DNA from: Paratrimastix pyriformis
Taxonomy: Eukaryota > Preaxostyla > Paratrimastigidae
NCBI GenBank assembly: GCA_027972325.1
Contig: JAPMOS010000017.1
Location: 326,001-390,000, forward strand
Reading direction: 5' to 3'
DNA: 64,000 nt
Part shown: piece by piece, positions 1-10,988 of the stretch
Position numbering within the stretch: the first letter of the stretch is position 1
Layout of the letters: each line of letters begins with the position of its first letter
The notes under the pieces: generated by a model
What the model was told of the DNA's origin: nothing
Databases searched by the model: none
Seen by the model: the letters and a program-made list of their open reading frames with translations, nothing else
Translations under genes and position numbers: made by a program

Positions 1-979
1 CGGGCGCCAAGGCCGACCATGACGACGACGACGACCACGCCCCGCCCCCCCGTCCGTCCACGGCCCCGAGCCCCCGCCCTCCCTCCCGACCGCCCCGGTG
101 TCGATCACGCCACATTCATTTCGTGCTCCATTCCCCAATGGTACCCCCCCCCCCCCCCCCCCCCCCCAGCCAACTCGCCGGCGGCGGCCTAGTGGAAGCA
201 GATGTCCCACCTGCAGTTCATCGGGCTCTTCAATCAGCATGCCGCGCGCCGCCTCAGGCTGCAGGCCGACCTGCTTGGCCCCGGTCGGTAGGACCCCCCG
301 CCCCCCGTCATGAGTGTGGCTCGTGGGCGGGTGTGACGTGGTGTTGGGTCCCACCGGTGATGATCGGATGATGAGGACTGGATGATGATGCCAATTACCT
401 GTGGTGATATACCCTCTGGGGGTGGCTCCAGCGGTCGGGTCGGACTCGCTCGACATGACCGGCAACGAGTGGCCCGCGGTGGAGGGCCGCCTCCACGAGA
501 TGATGGGCCAGCTCTTCAACGACGAGGGCCTCCTCCGCACCTTTGGTCCTTCTGCCCTCTCCCCGTCACGCCCGCCATCCCTCTTCCGCGCGAGCACCCC
601 CCCCCCACCCCCCACCCCCCCACCCCGCTCACATGCCATGTCGCCTCCCACCGTCCCTAGCGCCCGCCCTGCGGACGGGCCGGGCCATGTACGGGTTGGA
701 CGTGATGCTGGTCCGGAACATTGTCACCAATGCCGCGGGCCGGCCCCGGCTGCAGATCGACCCGGTGCTGCTCGAGTGCAACTTCGGGCCCGACTGCACC
801 CGGTCCGCATCGGACATGCCAAAGCCCGCAGCTGTTGGTGGTGTGCTCATATGTCCATCCGTCGTCCCTCCCCCCCGTGCAGCGCCTGCCTCTACAGCCC
901 CAACAACAGCTTCTACAACGACGTCTTCGCGACGCTCTTCCTGGGGACCCAGTGCGACTCCATCCGGCGCATCGCTTGA
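1..979 (+). CDS. TTLL12: Tubulin-tyrosine ligase-like protein, TTLL12 type (3' part)
   Basis: This is the C-terminal end of a gene that begins left of the window. The exons I can join are about 213-288, 432-545, 661-802 and 883-979. The last three encode EWPAVEGRLHEMMGQLF, then MYGLDVMLV followed by LLECNFGPDC, then YSPNNSFYNDVFATLFLG and a TGA stop. The order 'MYG-D-ML ... LE-NF-PDC ... FF-D-F-TLFL' is the end of the ATP-grasp (TTL) domain as found in TTLL12. TTL-family proteins act on tubulin tails; TTLL12 itself is regarded as probably inactive and linked to tubulin and histone modification. Introns start GTCCTT and GTCCGC, and the phases join cleanly. The first 210 bases, including a C-rich tract near 139-168, are probably intron or an unresolved exon. 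The stop lies 95 bp from the stop of the convergent gene. Confidence 0.72.
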
Positions 980-1074
980 TGAGGATCCTGGGCTCCTCCA
1001 CGCAAGTGTTTAAATGTTTGCCCTCCTCAAAAGAGAGAAAAGGGACATCCAGGGCTGTACATCCGGTGGCGGCC

Positions 1075-2298
1075 TCAGCAGAACCAGTTCTTTTCGCATA
1101 CCTCCTGGATGCAAGCGGCAGCCGCGGGGGCGTCCATGTTCTCGGTGGCGTCGAAGAGTGACACCCGCTTGCTCTGGAAAGAGGCGGCGAAGCGGGGACG
1201 CGGGGGGCGAGAGGTGGCGTTTGCGTAAAACAGATCGGCGGGGATGGCCACGGACCTCTCCGTGGGGGTGGATCAGCGGGTTTTCGAGGACGCGTTCGAT
1301 GGCCTCACGCGTCAGGGGGTGCGGTGGCTACACCAAAAGCCAATGAGGAGGGAACCTCAACCGGGTGCAGACCGAGGTGAGGGAGATCAAAAACGGCTCC
1401 TGGTCGATGGGAAGGAGGGAGCGGCCCTCAGCACCACCACACCATCGGCGCCGCTCGCGGCTTCCCTCCAGCGGGCCCGCACTCGCGTGGATACAGTTGT
1501 CCTACAGGAGAGCCGTGATGCGCACGGATCGCCGCTCGCACAGACCTGAACGTCGGGCTTGCCGGGCAGGTGGAAGCGGCGCCAATCGGTCAACATTTGG
1601 CCTCGAAGCGAGTCGAGGGGCGCCTTTTCGGGATCGGTCGCCCCAATGACCCCATCGCGGAAGCGGGCCCTCAGGTACGGGGGAGCTCGGAATCAGTAGC
1701 CGAAGAGAGGGGGAGGAGGGCAGACCAGGAAAGGCGCGCAGGGTCCCACCGAATCGCCAGCCAGTGCACCTTCCCCCCTGGGGCAGTGAACTTCTCGCGC
1801 AGTCCCAAGTAAAAGCCATTGACACACCAATAGAGGTGATCATCATGAGCAATCCGCCCAATGTACAAGCCAGGGGCCATCTTCTTGCAGCCCGAGGATT
1901 TCCACAGGTCTTGCATCTCCCGAACTGTGCACCCTAAGCTGCGCGCCGCACGGTTTCGGATGATTTAATTGAGAACAAACAGACTGCGCACGAAGTTCAA
2001 GGGCTGAATAGAGAAGAACTGAATTCAAATCGACCCCAAATGAGGTACGAAAGGAAACGCGAAATTCCGGGTTTTCGAGGAATCTTTGCAATGTGACACG
2101 CCCAGGTGTCAACGCGCCGTAATTCGCGATCGCTGCGTAATGGTAGTCCACGATGCCCTCTCTGTCGATGCACTCCGCTGTCAGTTCGCCTTCATTTTCG
2201 ATAGTGATCCCCTCACGCGTTAGCCGTTCTTTGCAAAAAGCGAGCACTTCTGCATTGGCCGCACAGTTCGGTTTCAAAAAAAAGACTGCGCAGTTCAT
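1075..2298 (-). CDS. Conserved protist protein with NDK-like domain
   Basis: The ATG is at 2298 (MNCAVFFLKPN) and the TGA at 1075-1077. I can join six exons. Their landmarks in order are FFLKPN and IVDYHYAAIANYG near the start, MQDLWKSSGCKKMAPGLYIG, CVNGFYLGLREKF, then DGVIGATDPEKAPLDSLRG and a C-terminal segment ending EVCEKNWFC. The 'F-KP', 'NGFY--R-KF' and 'GATDP---P-SLRG' blocks recall nucleoside diphosphate kinase folds and a family of roughly 300-400 residue proteins in many protists. I see no clear NDK catalytic 'NxxHGSD' motif, so kinase activity is doubtful. All five introns begin GTCTGT, GTCTGC or GTCCGT. Function is not established; the family assignment is from memory of sequence pattern. 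Confidence 0.58.
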
Positions 2299-2603
2299 CC
2301 CCGCCGGGTCCCTCGATACCCCTTTGGTTCTGTTCGCTCGATTTGTGTCAAATGCAGGGGCCCGGGGGGACAGCCGAACTCCCTGGCTGCCATGGTCTGC
2401 CTGACCCCCGACTCGCCTCCCCTCCCCCTCCCCTCCCTCCCCCTCCCTCCCCCCCCCCCCCCCCCGCCGGGTCCTCTCCATCCGTTCCTCCATTTTGCCG
2501 CCCCCCGGGTTCTTCCGGCTGGTCGGTTTGTGTTGCCTGACTCCCGGTGGGGATGTGGCAAAAAGTCAAAAAGCACAAAAAAAAGATCAAGGACAGCAGG
2601 CGC

Positions 2604-3949
2604 TTACTCGCGAGCCAGCCCAAGCCCAGTGCCCTTCCACTCCTCTCGGAATTCCACTCGGCAGCCCAGATCACGAAGAGCGGAGAACCCGGCCTCCCAG
2701 CATCCACCCCGGCGCACCTCATCCGAGACTGCCGTGTCGTGGACCGGCTCTCCTTGGGGTGGCGCGGCCGTGGGAGAGACATGCAGGGTCATCGCCGCAC
2801 GGATGAGGGACTCGATCCCGAGTTCGAGATACATGGCAGCAATGGGAACCTTCTGCGAGGATGGACATCGGTCGGAAAGATGAAACAGCGAAAGTGATTT
2901 GAGGCACTTCCCTTTGAACAGCAGTGCGTCTCCACCCCCGGCGGTTCGATACCCCCACACGGCAGACCTCGCTGGCCCTGGCGACGCTGTTGCGGACGAC
3001 GTGGCAGAGCTTTTGGTTGATGGGGATCGAGGTGCGGAAGGTGCGCATGCACTGCACCACCACCGCGGGCAGGCCGTGGGTCTGGGTGAGGGCCGCCGCC
3101 AGGGAGGGGTTCCGAAGCAGGAAGCCCGCCAGGGCAGCCGAGGCTGGGGGGGTCAGCGGATGAGAAACACGAGAAGAGCCGTTAGGACTGCACGCATCAT
3201 TCATCATCTTGTTGTGGGGAGGAGGAGGGAGGGGAAGCAGCTGTGGGGGGCGGACCCTGCTCGACCAGGCCGACGACCTCCTGGGGAACCTCCCGGGGTG
3301 CCTGCGGGGCGGGGGTGGCCTCGGTGGGCGGGCTCACCGAGAGGGTCGGGGTCGGGACGGGGCTGGCCGTGACAGGGACCGAGACCGCATGCGGGGCAGG
3401 GGCCGGAGATGGCGAAGGCACGGGCGTCCCGGCCGGGGCCGCAGGGGCCGCGGCGGCCGTCTGGGAATACTGGGCCATGCAATCAACGAGCAGCTGGGGG
3501 ATGTGGCCCTGGACCATCACCTGCTTGGCGGAGTCTGATGAGGACAGTGCCCTGGCCAGCGAGGCCGCCTGCCGGCCGACGGCGATCGACGAGGCCGCGG
3601 CACCTTCCACCCGCCGAGCGGCGATGCTGCATCCCGAAAGAGTGACGTCACAACGGTTTGATTCCCAGCCGGACAGACCATCCCTGCAGGGCGGCGGCGA
3701 GGTAGGGCATGACGCCCTCGGGGGCGGGGCCCTCGACCGGCCCGGTGCCGTCCTCGCGGGCCACGGGGGGCGGGGCCAGGAGCTCCTCGCAGTGCTCCTG
3801 CCGGGTGGTGATCCGCGCCAGGGTCGACATGCACTCGGCCACCATCGGATCGCACAGCGGGCTCCGCGGCTGGCTGGCGTGCACAGGAAGCACGGTCCGA
3901 ACCAGGCCGAGCTGGCGGGGGGGGTGGGGTGGGGTGGGGGGTGGGGGGT

Positions 3950-3983
<34 letters not shown>

Positions 3984-6145
3984 GACAGGAGTGGTGGTGT
4001 GGTGAGGATTGATTGCATCAGCCGCTTTCCGTGCTGAGATCGGCGGACACTCGGCAAAGTCGATCCACCTCCAAATCGCCCGTCACGCGGCGAGAACTCC
4101 ATCGTGGCGGGGCGGGGCGGGGCCGACGAGCGCGGACCAGCACCTGGGCGAGGCCGGCCTCGACCATCCAGCGGCTGTGTTCGTGGGCGTGGCCCGCGTG
4201 CACCCGGACATCGTCGTCGTTGGTGAGGATGCGCGCCTGGGCGCACAGGGCCCGCACGAGGGCCGGGGCACCGCTCAGCACGGCCGAGGGCAGTGGGGCC
4301 ACCGAGCTGGGCGACAGGTGCAGTTGGCCCAACTCCACGCACTGCGCCCCGCCACCCACACCGCCCAGCATGAGGTTTGGCGCTCAGCCATCCGCCCGCT
4401 AGCCCGCCCACCGCCAGGGCCGTGCGCCAGGCACGCACCGGGGGCGCCACTCCCCGCGCGGGATCAGCCGGAACTCCGGGGGAAGGTCCGCCGATCGACA
4501 TCCCCCCGGCAGAGCAGACGCCCACCTATCCTGGGGGTGCGGACCTGGTGGATGCCGGCCCTGAGGAGGCCGATGAGGGCGCACTCGGGCCGGAGGGTCA
4601 GCTGGTGCCGGTGGCTCTCGTGCTTCATGCAGCAGGCCCGCAGCGCCTCCACAAAGCGCGCCTCGGCGGCGAAGACCCGGCCGACCTCCTGCAGGCACTC
4701 GGCGCCGCCATCCCCCTCGCGCCGCAAGGCCCGGGCCAGCGGGCCGTCGGGTTGGGGGGCGGGCATGTGGGGCATGAGCCGCTTGGCCGGGGTCGGGTGG
4801 GTGGCTGCCCCGGGGGTGGCCGTCGTCGGGTCGGCCGTCTCCACAGCCGGCAGTGGCGGGGGCGCAGGGCGCGTCAACCCGAGGGCCTGGCGTATCAGAA
4901 AAGAAGGCAGGATAATGTTGCTGATGAATGATGCTGATGATTGGATGATGATGATTGAATGGTGTGAGGAGATGATGGCGGTGAGGTGGCCGTGACGCAG
5001 GGATTCCGCCAACTCAACTCACACCATGAATGAGAGTCGCTGGGCGGGCAAGGGCAGCCACCACACGAACCTCGGCCCGGGCCTGGAGGGCCGAGATGGC
5101 GCTGCAGAAGAGCTCCAGCCCATCGGTGTGCTTGGGCAGTGCCGGGACAACGTCCCACTCGCTCATCGGCAGCCAGAAGTGTGCCGCTGGTCGCAGCGCG
5201 ATGAGAAGGACGAGGTGATGGAGGGGGATGTCAGTGGGCGCCAACAGTACCCGATCATATGTACCCCCTGGCCCGTCCCGGCGAGCGGACCGAGAGGTGG
5301 CAGCGCCTCCTTGGCCCGGGCGGCGGGGAGGGTGAGGTAGTCCGGGTTGCCCTTGAGGATGGCCCCAATCAGGTCTGGGACCAGGGCCACAAACTCCCAC
5401 AGCGCCGGGGTGAGAGTGGCGGCGGGCGCCTCCAGGGCGGGCAGGATCGAGAGATGAAGCAGGCGAACCAGGTTCTCCACGGCCCGGTTGGCGATCAAAA
5501 TGGTGCGAATGTCGATCGCGGCCGGGAGGCCCGCTGGGGCTTCCTGCAGGGGCGGGGCGGGGCGGGGGGCATAGCGAAAGGGGGTCAGGTCAGTGGTGTC
5601 AATGGAGCCGGCATCGTTCGGATGGGCCCAGGCGAGGCGCACATACCGCAGAAAGGGCCGAGTGCATCGCGGTGAGCAGGGGCGCAAACAGGGCCGCATC
5701 CTCGGCAAGCGTGCGGGTGCAGGCGGGGTTCGGGGGGTACGCTTGAAAGAGCGCGGTCCGGAAGGCCTCAAGCGTGGCCAGTTGGGGGGGCAGCGCTACA
5801 GAAAAAACGTAAAAAACACACACAGATGCGGCACGCCGACACAAACCCACAGACATACGGCAGCGTCAGGTGCGGCGGTCCCCTTGTTGATGTTTGAAAG
5901 ATCAACACCCTGCGTCTCGAATTGCCGAACGGCATCAGAAACTGCTTCTTCGCGCTCCATACCTGTCACAGGGCCCACTGAGAAAGAGTGCACAATACAA
6001 AAAACAAACCAAAATCGTCCATGTTTTCCTTCACAGCTTGATCGAAGGTTTCCTGCAGAGGAAAAAAAGATATGCTCCGGAGCTCCGCATTATCTCAAAC
6101 CTGTGAGATATACAACTTTTTCCCGGCGGCTTTCTTGCCACTCAT
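2604..6145 (-). CDS. ARMC6: Armadillo repeat-containing protein 6 homologue
   Basis: The first three exons join as MSGKKAAGKK (ATG at 6145), ETFDQAVKENMDDFG and MEREEAVSDAVRQFETQG, followed by VDLSNINKG. This matches the N-terminus of animal ARMC6 almost residue for residue. Later exons hold armadillo-type helices: EALRACCMKHESHRHQLTL, NDDDVRVHAGHAHEHSRWMV, NQKLCHVVRNSVARASEV, and the C-terminus ALRDLGCRVEFREEW with a stop at 2604. The ARMC6 hallmarks 'DDD-RV-FGHAH' and 'ALRDLGC-VE-RE-W' are present. ARMC6 is widely conserved in eukaryotes but its cellular role is poorly known. An internal exon codes for a long Pro/Ala/Val-rich stretch (about 3200-3480) not expected in animal ARMC6; it may be partly intron. 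One intron carries a run of 32 G (plus strand, 3950-3981). It is head-to-head with the ARB2 gene, start codons 65 bp apart. Confidence 0.85.
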
Positions 6146-6210
6146 TTCAAATTTTCTATGAACCAAAAGAACCTTCGGGTTTTAGAAACTGGTCCAGACA
6201 AGCCAAAAAA
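6146..6210. promoter_or_regulatory. Shared divergent promoter, ARMC6 / ARB2
   Basis: Only 65 bp separate the two start codons, so both core promoters and both 5' UTRs must lie here or overlap coding sequence. The stretch is AT-rich against a GC-rich background and contains an imperfect inverted repeat, AACC-TTC-GGGTT. No TATA box is evident. Confidence 0.6.
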
Positions 6211-7557
6211 ATGGCAGACGAGCCCAGTCACCCATTTTATCATTTTGTACCAGCTATTGACGATGAACTTGGAGTTCTTGTTTCAAGGGAGACTGGACAG
6301 CCCTATCGCTTTAACAATAATCAGCTCGAATATGATGAAATTGGTAGGTCACGCACAATTCTCTCTGCTCTGTCCTGATTGGCTCTTAGGGACATATATG
6401 AACAATTATGCTCAATATTTATTGAAAACTCAACTCCATATGGAAGAGATGTGGCTCCCATTGGGCTCGCCTCCGCCCCTTCGCTGTAACATCTTTCTCT
6501 CCCCTAACATCCGGGCCTGCGAGACGCTTGTTCTTTTGATCCAAGGAACCGGTGATGTCCGAGCCGGCATCTGGTCGCGGTCTCTGGCAAGTCAGGTGGG
6601 ACTCTCGCAGGGGTCGATGATCCCCTATCTGCGTGCCATCGAACGGGAGGGATGGGGATGCGTTTGTTTCAATCCCAATGAGATTCACATCGGTGGTCTG
6701 TCCCACCTGGGTTAGGGCGCCTCGACCCCCTCACCTCCCGCTCGGCAGGGGAGCCCATCACGCCCATCCAAAGCGATGAGCGGCACGTGCAGTATGTCTG
6801 GACCCATGTCGTCAAAGGTCAGTTTCTCCGACCTCCCCCCGCTCATACTTACCTCCCTCACCCCAGGCACGATCCTGCGCGAGAACCCTGGGATCAAGCA
6901 CCTGCTGATCATCTCGCACTCGCGCGGTGGGACCCTGACCACCAAGCTGCTCGAGGGAAACAGCCGTGATATCTTGCCCCTCCTGCGGGGCGTCGCCATG
7001 CTCGACTCGGCACACAAGGTCGACAGCGCCCCGGGTGGGGCGCGGAAGGGGGACGGAAACTGCCCATCCGTGATGGATTGGGTGCTGATCTGCTTCGGTC
7101 TCGTCTCTTCGTCCATTCCTGGCACCATCACTAGGATTGGCCCAGCCGGACGCTGCCCCCGGCCCTCTTTCAGACCCTGCAGCGCTTTTGGACGGGACCC
7201 CTCGTGTGCAACTGGAAGCGCAATGCCACGGCGCCCGTCGACACTCCCCTGCCGGCCGGGAACAAGGTCCCCCCCCCCCCCCGGGGCAATCACAAGTCTG
7301 GAATCATGTTGGAGCATTCGCTCACATCGCCTTTCCCCCACGGTCATCGGGTGGGGTGGTGGTGGCGGTGGGGGGGGGGGGGGGGGGGGGGGTGACAGGG
7401 CTGCACCTGCCTGAGCGCGGGGACCCCGGAACACGTTCGGACGGTGAACGTGCCCTTCGACTCCGCCTTCCATTTCCTGCGTCAGTGCCTCGACCGAGCC
7501 CGCCGAAGCGGACCGCCCCCGGGGGTCAGACCCCCCCCGCCACCTCACAAGAGGTAA
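6211..7557 (+). CDS. Arb2-domain protein (FAM172 family)
   Basis: The protein starts MADEPSHPFYHFVPAIDDEL. The first exon joins the second through a GTAGGT intron to give GTYMNNYAQYLLKTQLHM. Then come LVLLIQGTGDVRAGIWSRSL, GWGCVCFNPNE, YVWTHVVK, HLLIISHSRGGTLTTKLL, GVAMLDSAHK and a last exon ending VPFDSAFHFLRQCLDRARR. This is the alpha/beta-hydrolase-like Arb2 domain seen in FAM172A/ARB2A and in the fission yeast Argonaute-associated protein Arb2. The 'HSRGG' nucleophile elbow carries Ser, as in human 'HSYGG'. Animal members act in the nucleus with Argonaute in splicing and heterochromatin. Introns begin GTAGGT, GTCTGT, GTCAGT, GTCGAC and GTCCCC, and the last one contains a long G run (7371-7391). 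The stop codon is 16 bp from the end of the convergent SKP1 gene. Confidence 0.85.
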
Positions 7558-7573
7558 GTAACGCCGGACGGTG

Positions 7574-8118
7574 TCATCGGATCCACCCCTTCTCGCGAGT
7601 CACCTGTGCCTCTTCCTCCGGGGTGAGGTCGTTCTTGATTTCGAACGCTGTTCGGATTTCATCGGGTGTCTTTCCTGGAGGAGGAGGTCGGGAAGGGGCT
7701 GGAGGGGATTCGGGCAGACCGCGGAGCTCCTGGGCCAATTTTTCCGTCGTCAGAGCCAGCAGGGGTTCGACATCGAGGTAATTAGCGGCCAGCATAATGT
7801 GGAACAAAGCATCGTGATCCACCGAAATGAACTTACTGTCCCACCTGTGAAAAAGATGGTGAGCGATTGATGAACGAAAATTGGGTGAAAACCGAACAAA
7901 TGCATCTCCTCGGGTGGCCTGCTCAGGTCCGCGTGGTATTGAATAAATTCAATCACTTTTCTTAGATCAGCAGCCTCCACATTGGGAAGAGGAACGACCT
8001 CCTGATCTTCTGCGAGATCAAGCATCGTTTTCACGACGCCCATTCGACAGGCTACGTGCTTTTCCAGAACAAAAGCTTCACCATCGGCCGCAATCAGGGT
8101 GATGATGGTTGGATCCAT
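7574..8118 (-). CDS. SKP1: SKP1, SCF ubiquitin ligase adaptor
   Basis: Two exons. Exon 1 starts MDPTIITLIAADGEAFVLEK and runs to PPEEM. A short GTTCGG...CACAG intron follows, then exon 2 begins WDSKFISVDHDALFHIMLAANYLD and ends ALTPEEEAQ-type sequence and EKGWIR. The BTB/POZ-like fold is followed by the Skp1 dimerisation domain with 'LAANYL' and 'IRTAFEIKNDLTPEEEAQV', the F-box-binding end. About 160 residues, the normal length. SKP1 bridges cullin-1 to F-box proteins; a candidate partner, an F-box/LRR protein, is encoded at 45.5-46.8 kb. A Pro-rich insertion (PPAPSRPPPPGKTP) replaces the usual short linker before the last helices. It lies downstream of the Hsp20 gene on the same strand with a 104-bp gap. 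Confidence 0.93.
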
Positions 8119-8222
8119 GCGTCAGGAGAGCCACCCGAACCCGGAGGGAAGAGCGAGTGGTTGGCTGGGCCGGGGTTTTTTGGCAAGCAGTGGAAAAGAA
8201 AGAAAAATAACGGAAACACTGG

Positions 8223-9153
8223 TTACTGGATTTCAATAGTGATAGACTTGGGGGCATCGGTCTTGGGGCAGTGCACCTCCAAGATGCCGTCTGCGGAGTG
8301 GGCATGGATCTCGGCAAGGCGCGGTCGGCAGGCGACGGGCAGTCGGAAGGTCCGCCGGAAATTGCCCCTCCGAGTTTCCATCAAATGGAATGTCCTCTCC
8401 TCTGCCTGGGCGCCGCTGGCAGCCGGGATCGAGTCCGTCGGTGCAGCGGCTGGGACAGGGGTGGCCGTGGCAGGTGAAGTGGGAGCGGCAGGCGCGCTGA
8501 CTGGAGTCTCCCCCTCACCCGATGCAGGAGCAGGAGCAGGAGTCGGCTCAGCCGGAGCGGTGATGGGAGCAGGTGCAGGTGCGGCGGCAGGAACGGAGGA
8601 GGACTTGGGGCGGCGTTCGGCGCGAGTGCCCGAGAGAGTCACGAGGCAACGCTGAGGGTCTGCCTCGAGCCGAACGTCCTCCTTGGCGACGCCGGGCAGT
8701 TCGCAGTGGAGCACAACCTGTGAGGGGAGGTCGGTTGGCGAACAAAGGTGTGCCAAAAAAACTGACCTCGGTGGAGGTTTCCTCAACATCGCATCTGGGC
8801 ATCCACCACTCAACTGTCCGCTGGACAGTGGCCGGGGTCGAGACAGGAGTCGATTCGGTAATGGGAATCGCGGTGCTTTGTTTTCCAGGGGCAGATGAAA
8901 CGGGCTTGACATCGCGCTGCTGTTTTCCAGCTGAGTCTCGGCGAGAGGAGCGACGGCAATATGACGGATCAGATGGGGTGGCGCGCGATGAGTAGCTGTC
9001 AAAGAGACCGAGCATCGAGTCGCGCAGCCGGTCAAGTTCACCCTCTGGCTGGGTCCAGTACGCACATTCCCGGGGCCATGTTGTGGGCGTATCGAGAAAA
9101 TCGCCGAAGAGGTTGTTCATGTCCTGTTGCAAATTGTGGTAAATGGAGAACAT
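8223..9153 (-). CDS. Small heat-shock protein (Hsp20/alpha-crystallin)
   Basis: The start is MFSIYHNLQQDMNNLFGDFL, an amphipathic N-terminal arm. Exon 1 ends in DVEETSTE and a short intron (GTCAGT...CACAG) joins it to VVLHCELPGVAKEDVRLE, the first strands of the alpha-crystallin domain. The domain ends with RRTFRLPVACRPRLAEIHAH and GILEVHCPK, then TIEIQ and stop. The 'F-LP' and 'DG-L-V--PK' motifs are typical. The domain is interrupted by a Pro/Ala-rich insertion of about 60 residues between beta strands, longer than in most Hsp20 proteins. Such chaperones hold unfolding proteins in oligomers in the cytosol. A TATA box lies about 60 bp upstream, fitting strong inducible expression. Confidence 0.88.
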
Positions 9154-9481
9154 GGGATGATGAAGTGCTGAAATTCTCGGAGAATGACTCGGAGCCTGCC
9201 CAAGCGCCCCTTATATAGGGGCTCGGAGTCGGACGTCGGAAAAACATTCGGGCCGCGGGTGCTGTCGCTCGACCCCCCGAGCGGCCGACAGGGCATTTCT
9301 TTATCTTTCTCTCCGTTCCTTTTCTCTTTCTTCCTTCAATTGTTATCTTTCTCTCTTTGGCAGGTCCCGTTTCGCGAAGAAATGCAGCCAATACGCCACC
9401 CTTCCACGATGAATGCATTTTCCCCTCTCCGTGGGACGAGAAGCCGTGTCGAAAGAGTCATTCTTATTTCGGCGAGAGTGC
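9154..9481. other. Intergenic region between PsuG and Hsp20 genes
   Basis: It holds the Hsp20 promoter at its left end. The rest is a pyrimidine-rich stretch (9295-9370, T/C on the plus strand) and the short 3' region of the upstream gene. No coding sequence was recognised. Confidence 0.5.
9208..9219 (-). promoter_or_regulatory. TATA box of the Hsp20 gene
   Basis: On the minus strand this reads CCCTATATAAGG, about 55-65 bp before the ATG at 9153, a normal spacing for a TATA element with a short leader. Possible heat-shock half sites (GAA/TTC) sit on both sides, for example GAAATTC at 9170 and GGAAAAACATTC near 9238, but they do not form a regular three-unit element. It is the only clear TATA box I found in the window. 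Confidence 0.55.
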
Positions 9482-10914
9482 TTAATGAGCCGGGGCAGCG
9501 GCGGCGCGCTGGGCGGCAAGAGAGACGGCGACGAGGGCCCCCAGGCGTGCGTTGTTCTTGACCAGGGCGATGTTGGCTGTGAGGGAGCTCTTCTCAGTAA
9601 TGTCGCACAGCCGGGCCAGCAGGAAGGGGGTCACCTCCTTGCCGACAATCCCCTGGGCGGAAGCATCCGCCAGGGCCCGGGCGATGGCCGTGTCAATGAC
9701 CTGCTTGTCCATGGCGTGCTCGGCCGGGATCGGGTTGGCCACCAGCATGCCGGCAGGCGAGCCCAGAGACCGGGAGGCGATGTGCATGGCCGCAATCTGC
9801 ACATGGGGGGAGGCAGGGAGACAGGGTAATTCAGACCCGGGCAGAGGGAGGGCATCGGAGGGGCTGGAGGCAAGGGGAGGTGGGGAGGGAGACCTCATCA
9901 GGGGTGTCAGCCCGGTGAGAGAGGGCCAGGCCCGATGAGGGCGTGTAGAAGGCCGGGAACTCGCTCGTCCGGTAGCCCAGAACGAGAACCTGCGCAAGGG
10001 AGGGTCAGCGTCATAGTAATCGACGGAAACAGACGCCTTCGGTCTCGAGGTACTCGAGGGTCTTGGGCAGGTCGAGGATGGCCTTCGCCCCGGCGCTGAC
10101 CACCATCACGGGGGTCCGGGAGAACTCCCTGCCGGGTGGTGTAGACGGTGCCAGTGAGTGCGGAGGACACGGTTGGGGGGTGCAGAGGGGGATCGAGGAG
10201 GGGCAGACTTGAGGTCGGTGGAGATGTCCCAGGAGGTCTCAGCACCACGGTGGACACCGCCGATCCCGCCCGTGGCGAAGACCTCGATGCCGCACATGTG
10301 GGCCAGCTCCATGGTGGCAGAGACGGTGGTGGCTATTCGACCGGCGGAGGAGACGAGAGGGTGAAAAAAAACAGAAGAGGAATGTCGTTCAGACCTCCGT
10401 GAAGCTTCTTGGCAATGACATAGGGGAGGTCGCGACGCGAGCACTGCGCAGAGAAGTGGGATGTCATGTTTGGGTGAGCGGGCCAGATTGCCGAGAGTTA
10501 CCAGACCTTCGTCACAGTGCGCCCAGCGCGGGCCAGCACCTCGATCTGGTCGCGGGTCATGCCGACGTGGGGAACGCCCTAGAGAAAAACAATTTCGTTG
10601 TGGCGAGAAAACCCGAAAAGACGAACATTGAGAAGAGCAATGGTGGCCGGGACGGCGCCGTTCTCGCGAATCACTTGCTCCACGGCCAGGGCAACCTCAA
10701 GGTTCTCAGGGAATGGCATGCCATGCGAAATGATTGTGCTAATGGGGGCCAATACACGGACGATGCCAGGAAAGAGGGCGGACCTTTCGAGGGCAACAAC
10801 AGGACGGTGGGCATCCAGAGCCGCGCGGACGTCAGCGCTGACTTCGATGTGGATCGAGTGCTGGTTCCCAACAGAACAATCGGGAAACATGGCAGGACAG
10901 AAAGGGCAGACCAT
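9482..10914 (-). CDS. psuG: Pseudouridine-5'-phosphate glycosidase
   Basis: PsuG reversibly splits pseudouridine 5'-phosphate into uracil and ribose 5-phosphate. Exons in order give [20 protein letters not shown], then (after a GTCCGC intron) [71 protein letters not shown] and [20 protein letters not shown]. Motifs [19 protein letters not shown] and NIALVKNNA cover the active site and manganese-binding region of the family. The start at 10914 is followed directly by GTCTGCC...AACCAG, which could be a 51-nt intron right after ATG, or 17 extra codons; both keep the frame. It is head-to-head with WDR35, start codons 74 bp apart. Confidence 0.9.
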
Positions 10915-10988
10915 GATGGTGTTTTAGGGCAAATCTCCGAGGAGGGATTCGATAATTCCCTTTTCGAACTTTCTTGTTCTGACCGGGG
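10915..10988. promoter_or_regulatory. Shared divergent promoter, PsuG / WDR35
   Basis: The 74 bp between opposite start codons are AT-richer than both genes and contain two TTCGA/TCGAA-like blocks. No TATA box is seen. Confidence 0.55.

Noticed and set aside
2935-2960. GGTTCGATACC, a B-box-like sequence hinting at a tRNA
   Set aside because: No acceptor stem or A box can be paired around it, and it lies within ARMC6 exon/intron sequence.
9160-9260. Heat-shock elements upstream of the Hsp20 gene
   Set aside because: Only scattered GAA/TTC half sites; spacing does not give a regular nGAAnnTTCnnGAAn array, so only the TATA box is listed.
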